From positions 1 to 47,554 of the forward strand of contig JAQXHB010000048.1 of NCBI GenBank assembly GCA_029007015.1: DNA of 47,554 nt, given 5' to 3'. How positions within the stretch are numbered: the stretch's first letter is position 1; the number at the start of each line of letters is the position of its first letter. The DNA is from Bacillota bacterium. Lineage in GTDB: Bacteria; Bacillota; Clostridia; Oscillospirales; Acutalibacteraceae. The notes beneath the pieces are model-generated. The model worked only from the letters and a program-made list of their open reading frames with translations. It searched no databases and was not told where the DNA came from. Positions 42,910 through 47,554 of this stretch are shown one piece after another. The translations under genes were made by a program, and so were the position numbers.

Positions 42910-44178
42910 ATGTCAGCACCGCTCGCAGATAGAATACGCCCCTCCTCTCTTGATGAGGTGGTCGGTCAGCGCCATCTGCTTGCCGAAGGTAACATACTGC
43001 GCAAGGTCATCGACAGCGGGCAACTGACCAACATGATATTCTACGGCCCGTCCGGCGTCGGCAAAACAACGGTAGCGCGCATCATTGCCGAGGCGTCCGG
43101 CCGGCGCTTGCACAAACTCAACGGCACCAACGCCGGCACCGCCGATATCAAAGAGGTCATCAGCGAAATAGGCACCTTCTCGGCACCTAACGGCATATTA
43201 CTGTATCTCGACGAGATACAGTATCTCAACAAAAAGCAGCAGCAGAGCCTGCTCGAATATATCGAAAACGGCAATATTACCCTCATCGCATCCACCACAG
43301 AGAACCCCTATTTTTATATATACAACGCCATTTTATCGCGCTCGACGGTTTTTGAATTTAAGCCGGTCGACGCGCGCGACATCGAGCCGGCCATTCGCCG
43401 CGCCGTCAAATTTTTGGCCGATGAGCAGCAACGCCAACTGTCCATCAGTGATGAGGCAGTGTCGGTCATCGCTCAGGGGTGCGGCGGAGATGTGCGCAAG
43501 GCAATCAATGCGGTTGAACTGTGCTCAATATGCCTGTTAGGCGACGGCGATGCCGTCATTGACGCCGCAATGGCCACCGATGTCAGCCAGCGCAGTTCCA
43601 TGCGTTACGACCGCGACGGCGACCAGCACTACGACATTTTCTCGGCCTTTCAAAAATCAATGCGAGGCTCCGACCCCGACGCCGCGGTGCACTATCTGGC
43701 GCGACTGCTTGAGGCCGGTGACCTGCCCGGAGCGTGCAGGAGGCTGATGGTCTGCGCCTGCGAGGATGTTGGGCTGGCATATCCGCAAATAATCCCCATC
43801 GTTAAATCGTGCGTTGACGCGGCTCTTCAGGTCGGACTGCCCGAAGCGCGAATCCCCCTTGCCGACGCGGTGATAATGGTGGCAACGGCGCCCAAGTCGA
43901 ACAGTGGCGCTTGTGCTATCGACGCCGCCATATCAGATATACGCGCCGGGCGCAGCGGCGACATTCCCTCATCGCTCAAGGACGGACATTACGGCGGTGC
44001 AAAAAAACTCGGCAATGCCATAGGATACAAATATCCGCACGATTATCCAAATTCATATGTTGACCAGCAATATTTGCCAAATGAAATAAAGGATGCAAAA
44101 TATTACAATTACGGCAATAATAAAAACGAGCAGGCCTTCAAGGCTTATTGGGACTCTATCAAGGGCAGAAAGGATTGA
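42910..44178 (+). CDS. rarA: Replication-associated recombination protein RarA (MgsA)
   Basis: AAA+ ATPase related to clamp loaders and RuvB, acting at stalled forks. Walker A GPSGVGKTT (about 45-53), Walker B LLYLDEIQYLNKKQQQ (about 95-110; the family's usual DEIHRFNKAQQD varies here), sensor-1 region ASTTENPYF, and the C-terminal MgsA tetramerisation part with KNGHY-like KDGHYGGA and YPHDYPN. 422 residues. ATG at 42910, AGGAG ten bases upstream. Confidence 0.96.
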   Translation: MSAPLADRIRPSSLDEVVGQRHLLAEGNILRKVIDSGQLTNMIFYGPSGVGKTTVARIIAEASGRRLHKLNGTNAGTADIKEVISEIGTFSAPNGILLYLDEIQYLNKKQQQSLLEYIENGNITLIASTTENPYFYIYNAILSRSTVFEFKPVDARDIEPAIRRAVKFLADEQQRQLSISDEAVSVIAQGCGGDVRKAINAVELCSICLLGDGDAVIDAAMATDVSQRSSMRYDRDGDQHYDIFSAFQKSMRGSDPDAAVHYLARLLEAGDLPGACRRLMVCACEDVGLAYPQIIPIVKSCVDAALQVGLPEARIPLADAVIMVATAPKSNSGACAIDAAISDIRAGRSGDIPSSLKDGHYGGAKKLGNAIGYKYPHDYPNSYVDQQYLPNEIKDAKYYNYGNNKNEQAFKAYWDSIKGRKD

Positions 44179-44183
44179 GCCGG

Positions 44184-44597
44184 TTGACTCTGCACCCTGA
44201 AAGGTTAACCTCAGTTGCCGGCGCATGGACGATAATTTTCGTCTGTGTGCCGGTTTTTTTCGTCGCCGTAATTTGGCCGCGGCTGTGGCTTTCGGCAATA
44301 TCGGTCGCCGCGCCCGTTTGCGCACTGTCATATGCGGCGGCGCGCGCATATTCGCGCCGTTACCGTCTGACGGTTGCGGACGAAAATGTGTATATAGAGC
44401 GCGGCATCATACTGCGCCGCAGGCTGATACTGCCGAAAAAGAGGCTGTTGATAGCCGAGCAGTTCTTAACGCCGGTCAGTATGCTGTGCCGAAGCCGCAC
44501 TGTTATCTTGCGCGCCGGCAACTGCTCGGCTGTCATAGTCGGGCTTAGCCGCAATGACGCCGACCGACTGCTGAAAGAATTGGGGTGGCCTCAATGA
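44184..44597 (+). CDS. Bacterial PH-domain membrane protein (YdbS-like)
   Basis: 137 residues with two close hydrophobic helices (about 12-50) followed by a bPH2 domain (YRLTVADENVYIERGIILRRRLILPKKRLLIAEQ, about 58-92). The start is TTG 44184, six bases after the rarA stop, with AAGGA nine bases upstream; the in-frame TTG codons within rarA are not needed. YdbS/YdbT pairs are membrane proteins of unknown biochemistry, in Bacillus linked to resistance to bacteriocin-like attack. It overlaps the next gene by four bases. Confidence 0.8.
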   Translation: MTLHPERLTSVAGAWTIIFVCVPVFFVAVIWPRLWLSAISVAAPVCALSYAAARAYSRRYRLTVADENVYIERGIILRRRLILPKKRLLIAEQFLTPVSMLCRSRTVILRAGNCSAVIVGLSRNDADRLLKELGWPQ

Positions 44598-45979
44598 ATC
44601 GGCCGATGCGTGCCCACCCGATGACCGCCGTGAACTTTATCGGTAAATATGCGGCGGTACTTTTACTGCCGATGATAAGAAACGCCCTGTCGCCGTCGGG
44701 CGGAATATGGCGCTTTGCAATTGGCGAAGCCGCTCTCGCGGCCGCGCTGACAGCCCTCGGCGTGCTCAAGCGGTATTCGGTCACGCTGAATGTATGCCGC
44801 AAACAACTTGTGTTTCATAGCGGCGTCATATTTCGCCGCACTGTATCGGCAAATTTAAGCGATATCGTAACCGTGTCGACGGCGCAAACGCCCATCTCGT
44901 CTGTGCTGTCGGCAGTAAAGGTGACCCTTTATGCGGCGCGCAAAAGGCCGGTATGCGCAATATATTTGAGCAAGCAGGAAGCCGATTGCCTGCTTATGCT
45001 GTTCGGCATGGGGCGCCGTCATCACGCCGAGCGTTTCTGCGCAAAGCAACTGCTAATTAGTGCCGCCGCCGATTCATCGGCCACCGCAGGACTGTTACTG
45101 CTCGGCGCGGCATTCAAGCGAATAGAAAGCCTGACTCAACTGCATGCCGAACAGTACATCATCGAAAAGGTGGGTGCGGCGCTGTATGCCGCTAACAGAT
45201 ACCTGCCGCCCATTGCATCGGTTGCGGCACTTTCGATGCTGGCCGGTTACGGCACGGCCGTCGTGATATCACTTGTCCGCTCGGCGCTGTTGCGCGTCGG
45301 TGTTGGAGACGCCGGCATTGATGTGCGCGGCGGTATGATTGTGCATCACGGCTGTTTCATGCTCGCCAAAGGCATTGCCGCCGTGACACTCCGGTGTCAT
45401 CCGCTACTGCGCATATTTGGGCGGTGCACGCTGTGCGTTCAGGCGGTGGGATTTGCCGCTGAACGCGGCTCGTCCTCTGCCGTTTTACCGGCCGCCCGAC
45501 TGGACACTGCCGCGTCATGTATGCCGCGTCCGACAAACGGCCGTACTGTGCGTCCCGCCGGACGGGCAATGCGCCGCGCCTACCTCTGGCCGTGCATATG
45601 GCTGGGCGCTTATCTTGCCCTCTCGGTGACAGTGGGCATTATATACGGCTGGCTGCGAATATTTTTGCTGCTGCTTGATATCGCCGTCGCCGCGTCAGCC
45701 GCCTGTCGCATATATGCGCGGGTGTATGTTCACCGCTGCGGATATTTGCTGTTCGGCCGCACATTGGTCATTCTCACACGCAAAGGCGGCACCACCGTTG
45801 AAGCGGCCGTCGACGCCGACAAAATGAGCGCTGTGCTTCTCTACGAAGGGCCGTTTGACCGCCGCTACGGCGTTGCCACGCTCAAAGTTTATCCAACCAT
45901 CGGCGCCGAGCGGCTGAAAATTAAAAACATTGATAAAAAAGAATTATACAATATTTCACACTTTCGCATTTACTTTTGA
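44594..45979 (+). CDS. Multi-PH-domain membrane protein (YdbT-like)
   Basis: 461 residues with several hydrophobic helices (pairs near 15-55, 145-165, 190-225, 330-370) and intervening bPH2-like domains; the first (VTLNVCRKQLVFHSGVIFRRTVSANLSDIV, about 60-90) is clearest, with later ones near 245-275 and 380-430. ATG 44594 lies in ATGA with the upstream stop and follows GGGGTGG; GTG 44585 is less likely. The pair resembles ydbS-ydbT. No enzyme motif is visible. Confidence 0.8.
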   Translation: MNRPMRAHPMTAVNFIGKYAAVLLLPMIRNALSPSGGIWRFAIGEAALAAALTALGVLKRYSVTLNVCRKQLVFHSGVIFRRTVSANLSDIVTVSTAQTPISSVLSAVKVTLYAARKRPVCAIYLSKQEADCLLMLFGMGRRHHAERFCAKQLLISAAADSSATAGLLLLGAAFKRIESLTQLHAEQYIIEKVGAALYAANRYLPPIASVAALSMLAGYGTAVVISLVRSALLRVGVGDAGIDVRGGMIVHHGCFMLAKGIAAVTLRCHPLLRIFGRCTLCVQAVGFAAERGSSSAVLPAARLDTAASCMPRPTNGRTVRPAGRAMRRAYLWPCIWLGAYLALSVTVGIIYGWLRIFLLLLDIAVAASAACRIYARVYVHRCGYLLFGRTLVILTRKGGTTVEAAVDADKMSAVLLYEGPFDRRYGVATLKVYPTIGAERLKIKNIDKKELYNISHFRIYF

Positions 45980-45997
45980 CATAATAAGTGTTAAAAT
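45969..45997 (+). promoter_or_regulatory. Candidate promoter for the ACT-domain gene
   Basis: TTTACT (45969-45974), 17 bp, TAAAAT (45992-45997), overlapping the stop codon of the preceding gene. About 25 bp before the ribosome-binding site GAGGTG. Confidence 0.45.
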
Positions 45998-46028
45998 AGC
46001 ATCAGTTATCAATTTTGAGGTGTTATTT

Positions 46029-46298
46029 ATGAAAGCAGTTATTACCGTAGTTGGAAAGGATTCGGTTGGCATTATCGCCAAGGTTTCCGAGAAATGCTCG
46101 CGTCACAAGGCGAATATTGCCGAGATTTCTCAAACAGTACTCAAATCGCTGTTCTGCATGATGATGGTGTGCGATATCGATAAACTCGATATTCCTTTCG
46201 GCAGTTTTGTTGACGAGATGGCCGCAATGGGCAAAGAAAACGGTCTTGATATCCATGTCATGCACGAGGATATCTTCAACTCCATGCATAGGATATAG
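46029..46298 (+). CDS. ACT-domain protein (UPF0237)
   Basis: 89 residues forming a single ACT regulatory domain: TVVGKDSVGIIAKVSEKCSRHKANIAEISQTVL (about 5-37) is the typical first half. The related UPF0237 proteins lie next to UPF0210 and are thought to sense a small molecule, which is not known. ATG 46029 with GAGGTG seven bases upstream. Nine bases before the UPF0210 gene. Confidence 0.92.
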   Translation: MKAVITVVGKDSVGIIAKVSEKCSRHKANIAEISQTVLKSLFCMMMVCDIDKLDIPFGSFVDEMAAMGKENGLDIHVMHEDIFNSMHRI

Positions 46299-46306
46299 GT
46301 GAGAAA

Positions 46307-47554
46307 ATGTTTGAGATACACGATATACTTGAAACCATCAGCATGATTGAGGATGAGCACCTCGACATACGCACGGTTACCATGGGCATTTCACTGCTCG
46401 AATGTGCCGACGAGGACATCGACAGAGCGTGCGAGAAGGTATATGACAAAATTACCCGCTGTGCAAAGAATTTGGTCAGCGTGTGCGAAGATATCGAGAA
46501 AGAGCTGGGCATTCCGATTATCAACAAGCGCATTTCGGTCACACCCATTGCCCTGCTGGCGGCGGCCTGCCGCGGCGGCGATACGGTAAAATTTGCACTC
46601 ACCCTTGAGCGCGCCGCGACTGCCACCGGCGTCAACTTCATCGGCGGCTACTCGGCGCTGGTGCAAAAGGGCTTTGCCGCCGGTGACCGTGAACTTATCG
46701 ACAGCATACCCGAGGCGCTCAGCCGCACCGACCATGTTTGCTCGTCGGTCAACATCGGCTCGACAAAGGCCGGCATCAATATGGACGCTGTAGCACAAAT
46801 GGGGCACATAGTGCGTCGCACCGCCGAACTTACCGCCGAGCGTGACTGCATCGGCGCGGCCAAGTTGGTTGTGTTTTGCAACGCTCCCGAGGATAACCCT
46901 TTCATGGCCGGCGCCTTTCACGGCGTAGGTGAACCCGACTGCGTCATCAATGTCGGCGTATCGGGACCGGGCGTAGTGCGTGCCGCTCTGAGCAAATCCG
47001 ACGGGCTTGATTTCAGCGGCGTTGCCGAACTTATCAAGCGCACAGCATTCAAGATAACGCGCATGGGACAGTTGGTGGCTCAAAATGCGGCCGAACGACT
47101 GGGCGTGCCGTTCGGAATTGTTGATTTGTCGCTTGCACCCACACCCGCCGTCGGTGACAGCGTGGCGCATATACTTGAGGAAATGGGGCTTGAACAGTGC
47201 GGAGCATACGGCACGACAGCGGCTCTCGCCCTGCTCAACGACGCCGTCAAAAAGGGCGGCATAATGGCTTCCAGTTCGGTCGGCGGCCTGTCAGGTGCTT
47301 TCATTCCCGTCACCGAGGATGCCGGCATGATTGCCGCCTCTCGCAGCGGCGCGCTCTGTCTTGAAAAGTTAGAGGCCATGACCGCTGTGTGCAGCGTCGG
47401 CCTTGACATGATAAACATCCCGGGCGATACTCCCGCCGAGATAATTTCGGGCATCATCGCTGACGAGGCGGCCATCGGTATGGTCAACTCAAAGACCACC
47501 GCCGTACGCGTCATTCCGGCCATAGGCAAGGCGGAGGGTGACGAGTTGTCCTTC
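46307..47554 (+). CDS. UPF0210 (DUF711) family protein, partial at right edge
   Basis: 416 codons are present from ATG 46307 (MFEIHDILETISMIEDEHLD) with no stop before the window ends; family members are about 450 residues, so roughly 35 are missing. Recognisable segments are VTMGISLLECADEDI, NKRISVTPIALLAAA, FIGGYSALVQKG, CSSVNIGSTKAGINMDAV and VDLSLAPTPAVGDSVA. The family has a pyruvate-formate-lyase/glycyl-radical-like fold annotation but no proven reaction. AGGTGAG precedes the start. Cotranscribed with the ACT-domain gene. Confidence 0.93.
   Translation, partial: MFEIHDILETISMIEDEHLDIRTVTMGISLLECADEDIDRACEKVYDKITRCAKNLVSVCEDIEKELGIPIINKRISVTPIALLAAACRGGDTVKFALTLERAATATGVNFIGGYSALVQKGFAAGDRELIDSIPEALSRTDHVCSSVNIGSTKAGINMDAVAQMGHIVRRTAELTAERDCIGAAKLVVFCNAPEDNPFMAGAFHGVGEPDCVINVGVSGPGVVRAALSKSDGLDFSGVAELIKRTAFKITRMGQLVAQNAAERLGVPFGIVDLSLAPTPAVGDSVAHILEEMGLEQCGAYGTTAALALLNDAVKKGGIMASSSVGGLSGAFIPVTEDAGMIAASRSGALCLEKLEAMTAVCSVGLDMINIPGDTPAEIISGIIADEAAIGMVNSKTTAVRVIPAIGKAEGDELSF

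Overview
The window looks like chromosomal housekeeping DNA from a spore-forming member of the Bacillota, probably a Clostridia/Oscillospirales-type anaerobe with moderate GC. The evidence is a division and cell wall (dcw) cluster with mraZ and a two-PASTA penicillin-binding protein, a MurE carrying the DNPR meso-diaminopimelate motif, Spo0A, both dipicolinate synthase subunits, a DivIB-type FtsQ, and the rnc / radical SAM / smc / ftsY and infC-rpmI-rplT gene orders typical of Firmicutes. The genus is not determinable by eye. I see no tRNA, rRNA, transposase, phage gene or CRISPR array.

Left part (1-16.9 kb, nearly all minus strand, reading leftwards). A secreted protein runs off the left edge behind a strong promoter and a long, structured leader. 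Then, in transcription order from the right: murC with its own promoter and terminator; a 313 bp regulatory interval rich in palindromes; and the dcw operon mraZ-rsmH-ftsL-pbp-murE-mraY-ftsW-murG-murA-divIB. ftsZ follows with its own promoter, and prmA-prfB follow a terminator. The operon makes lipid II (MurC, MurE, MraY, MurG, MurA) and the septal machine (FtsZ, DivIB, FtsL, FtsW, PBP). murD, murF, murB and ftsA are not in the window.

Middle (17.0-39.4 kb). On the plus strand sit cca and dpaA-dpaB, the spore dipicolinate pair. A bidirectional terminator separates them from a minus-strand DUF2156 gene. Next is a very compact leftward run of 16 genes: trmH-like, dprA, topA, trmFO, plsX, rnc, radical SAM, smc, ftsY, rdgB, yhbY, nadD, yqeK, LCP, rsfS and leuS. 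Many neighbours overlap by a few bases. The run joins RNA processing and modification, DNA topology and segregation, membrane targeting, phospholipid and NAD synthesis, ribosome silencing and leucyl-tRNA synthesis.

Right part (39.4-47.5 kb). The translation operon infC-rpmI-rplT has an almost perfect promoter, an attenuator-like leader and an AUU start codon for IF3. Then come a D,D-carboxypeptidase-like (VanY family) gene and spo0A. An AT-rich divergent region of 346 bp separates spo0A from rarA and two bacterial PH-domain membrane proteins (YdbS/YdbT-like). The window ends with an ACT-domain protein (UPF0237) and a UPF0210 protein cut by the right edge.

The most interesting items are regulatory: a triple 10-bp repeat that looks like an MraZ operator; a symmetric nested palindrome with a LexA-like core upstream of mraZ; the infC attenuator with its duplicated arm and AUU start; the unexplained leader at the left edge; and a hairpin that buries the carboxypeptidase ribosome-binding site. 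I did not find a convincing entirely new multi-gene system.
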